DNA of 64,000 bases from Panaeolus papilionaceus (taxonomy: Eukaryota; Basidiomycota; Agaricomycetes; Agaricales), in contig JADNRZ010000034.1 of the NCBI GenBank assembly GCA_015501605.1, forward strand, positions 1 through 64,000. Reading direction: 5' to 3'. Both the position numbers and the translations under genes were made by a program. The notes beneath the pieces were generated by a model, which saw only the letters and a list, made by a program, of their open reading frames with translations, had not been told where the DNA came from and searched no databases. Shown here one piece after another: positions 45,500-55,431 of this stretch (position 1 is the first letter of the stretch; each line of letters opens with the position of its first letter).

Positions 45500-46860
45500 G
45501 CAAGGGCGTGACTTACGCGTGTTGATCTGAAAATCAGTTAGAGGGGTCTCCGGGTTGCCCATGACAATGAAACACTGCTGGCACTGACATTACCTAGAAA
45601 ACGTGAAGGAGCCACGAGATATGTATTGTCGCTAAATCAAGACCGTGGATTTCGGAGTGGACAGATCATAAATAGCTCGTTATTGTTCTATGCCACGCAG
45701 CACGCTCAGAATTGGAACTATTCTTATACACCAATAATGTTAGTCGCTGTATGACGCTTCAGAGAATCAACGCACTTCAGCATTTCCTTGCTTATTACAT
45801 ATATGATTTTTCATGACCTCAGGCTTTTCATTGTGTTTCATATCTAAAAAGCCGTGAGTATGAGCCTCGCAGCCTCAGGGTCTCATAAGCGACGAGAATA
45901 CTGAAAGGTTTGAGGTTAATAAGTTCATAGGTGTTTGTGATTCTCAGAGACTCACGTTGAAAAGTTGAGTCTGCAGTCGATTTGGACAAGCAAATCTCAC
46001 TGTTGAGTTGGCCCATGAAGAAAAACGGGGATCACCACAATGTCAATTTTGGCGTACGCCGTTCATGGATGATGAGCAGGCTGAGGTTCAAGTTGGGTTT
46101 CGGGGAGTTGACGGCATGACTGACTTTATTAGACACTATTGGCTTCTAAACCAAACAAAACCCAACTTTTTCGCATGCGTTGCGCACCAGTGACCATTCG
46201 CACCCCGGATTGTAATCCCTGCTACCTTGAGGTAGTGGGTTTTAGGGATATAGTCGGAGAAACCTTGGCAGAGGATTTGAACGAGGCTGTACTTAGTACT
46301 ACCACGAGCAAGACCATTTACTACACACCATTCAGTTATTGTTGGCTGTGCGGCGTGCTTTAGGCCTAGATCAAAGCTCGCAGGGTCGAAGAATAGTCAA
46401 CGCTATAATCCGTAGCACCAGCACCACCCAGCGTATTAACCATGGGTTAGTACTCAAATTTTCTTGATATGCAGGTAAATAACAAATGAATGAGCTCATA
46501 AGTACACCCATAGCGGCACCAAACAGAGGCAGAGATTGCGTCCCAGAGTTTCCTTGGCACTGCTTTCTCGTCGTTAGCCGCTTCCTCTGCTCTAAGTCGT
46601 CGATTTAATATATATCCTTCTTTAACCTTTTAACATTCTATAAAGCGCAGGCGTTTTGGTAGTGGGTCGTGCTGCTGGTCGGTGCTATCGTTATTTGTAA
46701 GGAGCCCGAACACTCACAGGCATTTCAACTCAAGCTTCTTGATACGATTCCATGGAACAGAGTAGACCCCCTTAGAGATTTTAAATTTTAGGATTCGTCT
46801 TGTCAGTTGATGTGGAGGCCACCGTGACGGCGTCGGCGGTGCTACTAAGTATAGCTGACT
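45500..46860. other. intergenic region with a paralogous repeat
   Basis: No gene is supported. Bases 46,141-46,205 are homologous to the sequence flanking the CCGTGC transposon (left flank 50,372-50,384 joined to right flank 52,209-52,245) and represent its empty site. Bases about 46,735-46,860 match 52,390-52,510 upstream of the second GTPase gene (shared GATACGATTCCATGGAA). This region is therefore the upstream part of a duplicated unit that includes the GTPase genes. Confidence 0.55.
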
Positions 46861-48050
46861 GTGACATCCATCCTCGCGGGGTCACCTGTTGGGTGAGTTA
46901 CGGGGTCTCTGTGCGTATTTGGCCAGTTAAGGGACAATGGTGATGAGCACCGCACCTCTATCCCCCTATTTTTCGATTTTTCTATGTTTTTCCGTGTATT
47001 TCCGTTCGCATCAGCGCATCGTTCACGCGCCGAGCGCTTTTGATTTCCGAATATTCGAGTATTTTCTTTTTATTTCCATCATTTTCTATTATTTTACCTA
47101 TATCATGTACTTAGTTTACAGCCAATACAACTCTCTTTCCGCCCTCGTATTTCGTGTTTCGTCTTCGTATCTCGTCTTCGTCTTCGTCTGGTGTCCGTGC
47201 ACACCTTCGTCAGCGCTTATTTACATCATTTTCGTCGCCTTCGTCCTCCATCTTCGTCTCATTTCACCTCACACTCACCTCACCTTCCCATCTTCTCATT
47301 TCTCTCACATATCGACCCCACGAACTCGTACCGCGCGTCTCACCTTCCTTTTCCATCCACCTATCTCATCCCCCAGTCACATCTTCACCACCACTCACCT
47401 TTTCACTCAGATCTCCCCGCGCGCACATCAATGGGTCAGAAGCGATTAAAAGAAACGTGATGTCTTTCGATACATTGACCACAATTTATGTATTCTACCC
47501 CTTTTCTCCCTTCAATCCGGATGGAAGAGCGTTGGTGCGACATGCCGGAACAGTATGGACACATCCTGTTCTTCCTTATGGGTCTCTCAGCGTTTTGCGT
47601 GCTAGATAGACCCAATGGAATAATGAAACTAGGGCTTCTTTTGACAAAGTCAGAGTACATTGTTAATTTCAACAGCAATTTCAAAGATTTCGAATAGCTG
47701 TAGCCTGTGCGAGTTGCTTGTTTGATAATGGAGAGAAGTTTGGTTTATTTTTTTCGGTCAATTCATTGGCACACCTTTGACAAAGATCAGGTTCTTGCCA
47801 CCAATTTATCACTGCACATAATTATTGCACTTAATTTCACATTACTGCGGATTTTGGTGTAATCAGAGATCTGTCTATAAAAACTAAACGACTTAGAACT
47901 TCTTTAAATTCAACTATGATGATTCTAGGAGATTTGTATGACTACACAAGCGGTAGTCGAGAACAGATGTATGCTCGACATAGTAAGAGAACTCCGACTG
48001 CCTAATATGGGCAAAGACCCCGTAACTAGTTACCCAGGAGGATGGATGTC
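46861..48050. mobile_element. possible inverted-repeat element upstream of GTPase gene 1
   Basis: The left end (from about 46,861, GTGACATCCATCCTCGCGGG, later GTTACGGGGTCT) and the reverse complement of the right end (from about 48,050, ATGACATCCATCCTCCTGGG, then GTTACGGGGTCT) are inverted repeats of about 45-50 bp. The enclosed 1.1 kb is missing from the second copy of the duplicated unit, as expected for an insertion. The interior is largely a pyrimidine-rich tract (46,930-47,450). A TGAC repeat at both edges may be the target duplication but is short. Minor reading frames inside are not taken as genes. Confidence 0.5.
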
Positions 48051-48207
48051 ATGACCAGCAATCATGGTCACCGCCTGCCACGGAGGGCAGACGCAGACTG
48101 GCGGTGCAGTCTGAATAAGACATCCTAATTTAGCTTTTCGCAGTACACACTGCCACTATGCTCACTATATCAACCCGTCCCCACATCCTTGGTTGCTGAT
48201 GCTCCAC

Positions 48208-49724
48208 ATGCCGCCCCTCGACTGTGACAATGAGCTTTTGACTCACCTCTGCTCTGATGACAGCATCCTGAAAGCCATAGGACCTGTATTCATTCAACGA
48301 GTTAGTAGGGGCGAAGTTCCAGATGCATCTTTGTGTATATTGTAAGCATATACATTTACCGTTCATCTCCACTTTTGATGAGCTAACGACAACTGATAAC
48401 AGGCTCGTAGGCCCCAGCGGTTCAGGGAAGAGCAGCGTAAGCATCTACTCTGTTTTTTCGAATCATTTCTGTTGGTTTGACAGTGATTGGACACATAGTT
48501 TGTTGAGGCACTAAACAGCCTACGTCCTGATATGCCTTTGGGCATCGCCAAGAATCAGCTTGATGGAGCAACTCAGACAGTGTCCATATATCGATTGCAG
48601 GGCGTTTATTACCGTGGTCGACCTCTGTTTCTCGTCGACACCCCTGGATTTTCAGACCCTAAAATCTCTGAGATGAAAGTGTTGAACAGTCTAAGGATGT
48701 GGCGTAGGAGGAGGTACTGGCAGCGTTTTCGTCCTTCCGAATCACGCTGAAACCTGAATTTAGCGACATATCAAATTATTTCGACACGTTTGTCCGTGTT
48801 CTATACATGCATCCGATTACAGACACGCGTCTACCCAAAAGCCGACGAAGGTGTATCGCGATGATCCAAAGCTTCTGGGGTGAATGGAATAAGCCACGTG
48901 TCACATTCGTAACTACGATGTGGGATAAGTTGACCAAAGGAACTGACTCTCGAAGCAAGGCGGAAGTTAGAGTCAAAGCTTTGGCTCGTATGTGGGAGGT
49001 ACGTTAACATCAATTTGACAATCACACCATCTAATCGAATATGTAGAAATGGGGAAGCACTGGATCTGTACGGAGGTTCGACAATACCATTGAATCAGCA
49101 TTCGAAATCTTGGAGTACATCTGTGCATCCCAAATGCCTTCCAATCATAGGCCGGCGTCTCATCGTGCTGTGACAGGATTCGGTACTGGAATGCTCAAAG
49201 ATTCGGGACCCGTTTACGAGCTACTTCTGGACCGCATCGAGACATATCAACAGAGGCTTCTTTTTATCAACAGCGAACTCGCGGATCCTGCTACACCGTC
49301 TATGCCAGAGCTCCTTGACCTATTGACGGAGCAACAAAGAGAGTGTCGGACCTATCTCGTCAAGTTCATCTGCGAGATGGCCGAGTATCTCGAAGTTGAG
49401 ACGCCTCAGATAGCTGCGAACCTGCGTTTGGAGCTGGCGAATGACCCGATCATGCAGAAATTCGTACCCCTCAACCTCGATTGTAACTCCAATCCTCGTT
49501 CATCAAAACCAAGAACACGTCGTCGTCGAGCCAGAGAGAGGATCGTGAAAACCTACCATCACTCTGTGACATGGATCACGTACCGTTTAAGGACGGGAGG
49601 TTTTGCGGGCTCAATATACCACAGGCACTTGCTATCGTTTGCTCTGTATTTTGTATTGCTGTTACACGCTTTCATCTGTATATATGGAAAGCCATCTGCA
49701 TTTTTATTATTTTTGGTGACATAG
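48208..49724 (+). CDS. P-loop GTPase-like protein 1, hydrophobic tail
   Basis: Five exons: 48208-48341, 48403-48436, 48499-48713, 48764-48998 and 49047-49724 (431 codons). Exon 2, 34 bases, encodes almost only the Walker A motif LVGPSGSGKSS. FLVDTPGFSDPKISEM is the G3 block and VTFVTTMWDKL a likely G4 block, giving an AIG1/septin-like G domain; ILEYIC and the later LLLDRIETYQQRLLFINSEL region form a helical C-terminal half. The last about 40 residues (LLSFALYFVLLLHAFICIYG) are strongly hydrophobic and correspond to the 3' untranslated region of the paralog at 52,683. Such P-loop proteins are common multicopy genes in Agaricomycetes; function is unknown. Confidence 0.8.
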
Positions 49725-50089
49725 TTGCACACATCTGGGTCAGATGTCAAAATTAGTTGAATTAGATAATACATCTACACTCTAGAAATGTATCTCACAA
49801 ATCTATCGAGTTTTTATCACGAGAAATCTGACCAGATGACATACATTCGTCTGGGAACACGGCGACAATCTACGGTTCGAAGTGAGTTATGGTTATGAGG
49901 TACAGACACAAAAAGAAATGAGACGAGAGGCACCTTTTGAGATAACACCTTCCTCGACATCTGATGGCTAATCTGAATAACAGACCCTTCGAGCTTACTA
50001 AAATAAATCAATGTTCAACACTCGTCAGCATCATCATCATCACCACATCGTCATTCCCAGTGAAAATGGGAGAGAGTACGTGGAAAAAA
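49725..50089. other. spacer, nothing recognised
   Basis: No coding frame or repeat could be supported between the end of GTPase gene 1 and the duplicated HPC2 fragment. Confidence 0.3.
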
Positions 50090-50345
50090 TAACACTCGCT
50101 ACTTCTCATTCTCCAACCTACAACACTCATTACTCAACGACACAGGCTCCTGCCCAATCTGCTTCATCACATCTGTCATCCTGTAACGTTTACTGGGAGG
50201 ATGTTGGCCGTGGTCTTTTCTATCTTTCTCATCTTTGCCCTCCTTCCTATCCCTCCCATCTTTGCCATCTTTGCCACCACTCCCGTGACCGTCGTGGTCG
50301 CCGTCGGGTATCATGGTGTCACCAGCGGCGCATGCACAGGGTGGA
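50090..50345 (-). pseudogene. duplicated fragment of the HPC2/ubinuclein gene
   Basis: The minus strand encodes PPSKRYRMTDVMKQI and SNECCRLENEK preceded by a Gly/Lys/Asp-rich tract, matching exon 6 of the HPC2-like gene at about 61,480-61,700 almost word for word. Homology continues a few bases into the intron (GAGTG after the exon end), so this is a copy of genomic DNA, not of mRNA. A TAG replaces the expected codon after ENEK. The fragment lies right beside the left end of the CCGTGC transposon. Confidence 0.85.
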
Positions 50346-50384
50346 ACACTCCTGATCGTGTAAGACGCTGATGGCTTCTGAACC

Positions 50385-52199
50385 GGGCATTGGAAAAAAG
50401 CCGTGCGCGGCCGTGCATGACCGTGCAGTACCGTGCGTAACCGTGCTCCTACCGTGCTAAACCGTGCTGTCTCAAGTGACTGCCGTGCAGTGCCGTGTAG
50501 TCCAACTGGTCAGCCGTGCATAATTCCAAGGAATCTTACTCGGTCTCTTCAGTAATGGGGAATAAGAGATGTGAGTTGGATCAGATAGGATAGCTTCAGA
50601 CAATTCAAAATCGCAGGCATGCTGCCACTTCCCAAGCTGAGACAATGGATATTGACCTGATAATTTAAGTGTAAGCATCAAAAATCAAGCAGGAACGGTG
50701 GTCTTCATTTGTCCCAGCCTATCACGCCAAAGTGCATCACAAAGGTCGTTAACTACAACAATTGAGGTATTGGTGAGGGGAATATAATTGGTGGAGGCAA
50801 AATCATTCCCTCGCCGCCATCTAACAATCCAGCCTTCCTGAACATTCTGTATGAGACGCACAGGATCATAGTACTCCTTTAATTCTTGCAAGAGCACCAC
50901 TCCCAGCTCTTGGAGCGATTAGTAGAGAAAAGGGTCAAATTCGAGGCAATATTTTGCACCTAAATCGTTTCTCAGTTAATTGCTTATACCTGTTCTGGCT
51001 TCCAATTGTCTTAAACATTGGAATTAGTAAATTTTACTAATGGAGCCAATGATAATGACTTACTTGCGCTTCGACACTCAATGGCCTGGAAGGACGTGTA
51101 TCATATCACATGTATCACAGATGAAACAGTCCTAGACCTCAAGCAATCACCAGAGATATCACCCTCATTGATAATCATAAACAAAACCGCACTATAATGT
51201 CTACCGTGTCGACCGTGCACTTCATTCGAAGGCCGTGCCAGACGTCAGAGTGGACGTGCATAACCGTGCCAAAGTTAGATGCTACCGTGCAGAGCCGTGC
51301 AGAGCCGTGCGTGGACGTGCAGAGCCGTGCATTGACCGTGCATAGCCGTGCGTGAACCGTGCGGTAGCCGTGCCAAGGGTACGACAGCCGTGCATGAGCC
51401 GTGCACAGACAGAGCTCTGACACATAGCAGCAGACCACTCCATCTGGACCTTACAACCCATCTGACTATAAACCTACCATGATGAAAATGTGGGGTGTTG
51501 CACACCGGAGTAGAGAATGAGCCATCAAGCAATGCACAAACGAGTTATCCAAGCATTCCAGAAGGCGAAATCCCCTGGAAAGACGTCATGGTGTCTTCTC
51601 CCAAGCTAGATATTAAAAATTTGCTCAGCATGACGACGAATTTTGGGTAGTGGACTGCCGTGCAGGAGGTACGCAGGCCAAGACTGTGTCTATGAGATTC
51701 GGTTGAACTCTGGGCCCTCTTGGTTGACATAACATTGTGTGGGAGGTACACAGGTCCGATGTATCTCGTCCAAACCCCCTGGCAAGAGGTAAAATGGATT
51801 TGTGGGATTTACATCTAGTAGGGTAATTTTACGAGGGGTATATATGGTCTTTGGAACAATCGCCTGTGTCGTGATTCATATAATGGGACCACCCTTGTTT
51901 TGTGTTGGCAACACATTGTTAGGATTCGGACTGGCCTGGCGAGGACCACGTCAAGGAACCATGTTTCATTATTAATACCTTTACAGGCATTGTTCCTGAA
52001 TTTATAACTCTACACTGAACCATCACCAACGATACCACAACGAGGTATTCTTTATAATACCTAAATGCCTCAGCAACTGATACGTGTGCTATAACCGTGC
52101 AGCCGTGCATGACCGTGCATGACCGTGAATTTTACCTTTTTGCACGGTAGAGACTGCACGGCTGTGCACGGTCACTGCACGGCTTTTTTCTTTTGCCCC
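50385..52199. mobile_element. 1.8-kb DNA transposon with subterminal CCGTGC repeats
   Basis: The ends are inverted: the left begins GGGCATTGGAAAAAAGCCGT and the reverse complement of the right begins GGGGCAAAAGAAAAAAGCCG. The 9-bp repeat TTCTGAACC flanks it at 50376-50384 and 52200-52208, and an empty paralogous site is at 46,141. Dense CCGTGC words sit at 50,399-50,515, at 51,200-51,415 and, with both orientations, at 52,093-52,183. Two minus-strand frames (50900-50685, 50681-50472) may be transposase debris but are unrecognised. Subterminal repeats, G-rich ends and an 8-9-bp target fit hAT or KDZ-type (Kyakuja/Dileera/Zisupton) elements; KDZ is my best guess. Confidence 0.85.
51200..51415 (+). 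repeat. internal CCGTGC array
   Basis: About sixteen CCGTGC words, spaced 9-20 bases apart, all in the same orientation, with variable linkers (AGAG, CATAG, AACGG and so on). Related arrays lie at both ends of the enclosing transposon. Linkers vary in length and sequence, so it is not a CRISPR array; repeated minus-strand frames such as HARLCTV are its shadows. Confidence 0.85.
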
Positions 52200-52682
52200 T
52201 TCTGAACCAAAGGAGACCCAGCTTTTTCGCTGCAGTTGCACCCAATTCGCACCAACTCCTGATTACAATTGTGAGGAGCACTGCAGGAGGACATTCAGCG
52301 ACGTTGTTTATAATTAATGGGCAGTGCTTTTCCAAAACTATGTACATACATACTTTATTTAGCCCAAATAATCACAGGCCCATCATATATTCAACTTGAC
52401 CTAGGCCGCTCGATACGATTCCATGGAATTATAAAGCCCGTATTAGGGCTTTTAGGATCCATCATCATCAGCTGATGTGGGTCCCACGGAGCGCAGACGG
52501 AGTCTGGCGGTGCACTGCTGTGTAGAATCGAAGTTGACACGATGACGATGTGGGAACGTGATGTCGGCGTTTTCGCAATGCTCGTCTGATGAGAACATTC
52601 TAATTTAGCTCCTCGCTGGTCGCACTGCCACTCTGCTCGCTATATCAACCCCTACCTGCTCTTTCTGTTGTTGATTCTCCAC

Positions 52683-54151
52683 ATGCCACCTCTTGAGTGT
52701 GATAATGAGCTTTTGGCTGATGACAGCGTCCTGAAAGTTGTAGGACCGGTATTCATTCAGCGAGTTGGTGAAGACGACGTGCCAGACGCATCATTGTGTA
52801 TGTTGTAAGCATATACATTTGCCGTCCATCTCCACTTTTGACGAGCTAACGACAACTAATAACAGGCTCGTAGGCCCCAGCGGTTCAGGAAAGAGCAGCG
52901 TAAGCATCTACTATGTTACTTCAAATCGTATTGATTGGTCTGACATCGATATACGGAATGCGTAGTTTGTTGAGGCGTTAAACTGTCTACGTCCTGATAC
53001 ACCTCTGGGAATTGCCAAGAATCAGCTTGATGGAGCAACCCAGACACTGTCGATCTATCGATTGCAAGGTGTTTACTATCAAGGTCGACCTATTTTCCTC
53101 GTCGATACCCCGGGATTTGCAGACCCTAAAATCTCCGAGATGGAAGTGTTAAACGGTTTGCGAATGTGGCGTCGGAGGAGGTACGAGTCGCTATTGCGCT
53201 CTGTCGAATCATGCTGAAAGCAAACTTTAGCGACATACCAAATCATTTCGACACGCTGGTCCGCGTTCTATACATGCACCCCATCACAGATACGCGTCTT
53301 CCCAAAAGTCGACGAAGGTGTATCGCTATGATTCAAAGCTTCTTCGGTGAATCGAATAAGCCGCGGGTCACGTTCGTAACTACGATGTGGGACAGGTTGA
53401 TCGAAGGAACCGACTCTCGAAGAAAGGCAGAAATAAGGGTCAAAGCTTTGGCTCGTATGTGGGAGGTCAGTCAGCATCAGTATAATATTATAAATCGTCG
53501 TCCATCTAATCGCATACATAGAAATGGGGAAGCACTGGATCTGTACGGAGGTTCGACAATACCATTGAGTCAGCATTCGAAATCTTGGAGTACATTTGTG
53601 CATTCCAAATGCCTTCGAACCATACGACATCGCCTCATCGTGCTGTGATGGGTTTTGGTAACGGAATGCTCAAAGATGCAGGTCCCGTTTATGAGCTACT
53701 TCTGGACCGCATCGAGGCATATCAACAGAGGCTTCTCTTCATCAACAGCGAACTCGCGGATCCAGCCACGCTGTCCATGCCAGAGCTCATTGACGTGTTG
53801 ATGGAGCAACAAAGAGAGTGCCGCACTTATCTCGTGAAGTTCATCTGCGAGATGGCCGAGTATCTCGAAGTTGAGACGCCTCAGATAGCTGCGACTCTGC
53901 GTCTGGAGCTATCGAACGACCCAGTCATGCAACAACTCAGACCTCCCGATGCTGATCGCGACCTCAGTCCTGGTTCATCGAAACCAAGAACACGTCCTCG
54001 TCGTGCAACGGAGAGTATTGTGAATACCTATCATCACTCTGTGACATGGATGAAGGATCATTTGCCGCATCGTAGTGGTAAACAAGCACTTGCAGGGAAA
54101 CCGTCGCCATTCGAGAAAGTATTTAATAGGCCGAGGTCACGAACCGTTTGA
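52683..54151 (+). CDS. P-loop GTPase-like protein 2
   Basis: Five exons: 52683-52804, 52866-52899, 52966-53180, 53231-53465 and 53522-54151 (411 codons). Exons 2-4 have exactly the lengths of those in the paralog at 48,208 (34, 215 and 235), and exon 1 is 12 bases shorter. Motifs are LVGPSGSGKSS (Walker A, exon 2), FLVDTPGFADPKISEME and VTFVTTMWDRL. The C-terminal half is helical with ICEMAEYLEVETPQI, and the protein ends with a polar, basic tail (FEKVFNRPRSRTV). It is a tandem duplicate about 4.5 kb downstream of copy 1, including upstream sequence. Confidence 0.82.
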
Positions 54152-55431
54152 GAGAGAGTTTTTGGAGGCTCAATATACCATAGACATTTGCCAACGTCTG
54201 CTCTGTATTTTTTATTGCCGTGACACGCTTTCATCTGTATCTGTACCTCCTGTATTTTAGTATTATTAAATAACATGATCCTGCCCATACCACGAAATAG
54301 CAGCGTACTTGATTAAAACTGAGTTGAGGTGTAATTGTACGACTCTACTCAGTCCCTAAGGCAAGTTGGGATACCACTGTATGATGTTTCATTCATATTA
54401 CCCAATATACTCGTCACATCCAGTTTTCTCTGAGTCGTAAGCATCAACGTAGAGTACAACAGACAGGCTCCTCGAACCTTAAGCAGCTAAACAATTAACC
54501 ACCACTCACCCACTCAAACGGCAGACTGAGATTCTACATTACCCACAAATGAGGAATGATCACCCTCTCACAGGTAGAGGTATATATCAATTCGTCCCAA
54601 TCCCAAACCCAGGGCGACTGTTCTCCTTCTCAGTGTCGGTATCGAGTTGTGATTTGGGCTTCCGCAAGGCGAGAAATGTTTGCTAACCACGATCTTCCAA
54701 ACAGGCCTGTCAATAATAAGTATAGTGTTTGTTCGACTGAGGAAACTGAGGCAAAGAGGGTTGCTTTTCATATCTTTCATCTCTGTCCGACTGGGGGATC
54801 CGACGTTCCGCAAAAAATAAACGAATGCCTCATTTCCAATGTTCTTTTACGTTCCGTCATGTTTTAGTGTGTTTTCGTAAATTAATATGTCGTCCATATT
54901 CAATTTCGGAACGTCGCTCGCAAGTCCTTCGGTTCCTTCTGCTGTCAATAACATAACGGATTGGCAGAGGAGTTTCGATTGAGGATGGCTCACAGACGTC
55001 GGAGCATGCATTCAAAGTTCAAGTTGTTGCATTGATTGGTTCAGATTCAGGTAAAAATGATCGAGTCTCGAGATGGATGTCAGATTAATGCGTTTTCCAA
55101 GCGTCGTTAAGGAAGTAAAAAAATATATTTAGAACCATATGTCGAAGCCTCATTTATTTCTTGACTTTATGGCACTCCCTTACATACATAGAAACTTGCT
55201 AGCTCGAAGATCACTGACCCGAAATTGTCAACTGTGGATCGCGGGCCAACCGAGGATGCGGGTTCCCTGATGCATCTGAGTCACACTCAAAGAATTGACA
55301 AGATGCGCTGTCTTACGGTTGTAACCTACTGTTTATTGAAATGAGGCTCAACCATACGGTTCATTAAGAACAGCAGAATATCAACTATCGATTATAACAA
55401 AAGCGCTATATAATATAAGAAGATGAACAAC
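54152..55431. other. intergenic region with inverted hydrophobin-promoter copy
   Basis: Bases about 54,720-54,884 are, in inverted orientation, a diverged copy of 63,148-63,300, the proximal promoter and start of the 5' UTR of the hydrophobin gene. No hydrophobin coding sequence follows on the minus strand. The plus-strand frame 54556-54867 runs across this repeat and is not supported as a gene. The rest of the spacer shows nothing I can name. Confidence 0.6.

Noticed and set aside
46937..47609. three overlapping plus-strand frames of 89-170 codons rich in Ser, Phe, His and Pro
   Set aside because: All lie in one pyrimidine-rich tract, in three frames at once, which is typical of low complexity and not of a gene.
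51175..51532. minus-strand reading frames with repeated HARLCTV-like words
   Set aside because: They are translations of the CCGTGC array and have no other coding features.
50399..52183. CCGTGC arrays as a CRISPR-like array
   Set aside because: The repeated unit is only six bases, linkers vary from about 3 to 20 bases, orientations differ between the ends, and the organism is a eukaryote. Transposon subterminal repeats explain it.
54556..54867. 103-codon plus-strand frame
   Set aside because: It crosses the inverted hydrophobin-promoter copy and has no motif or splice support.
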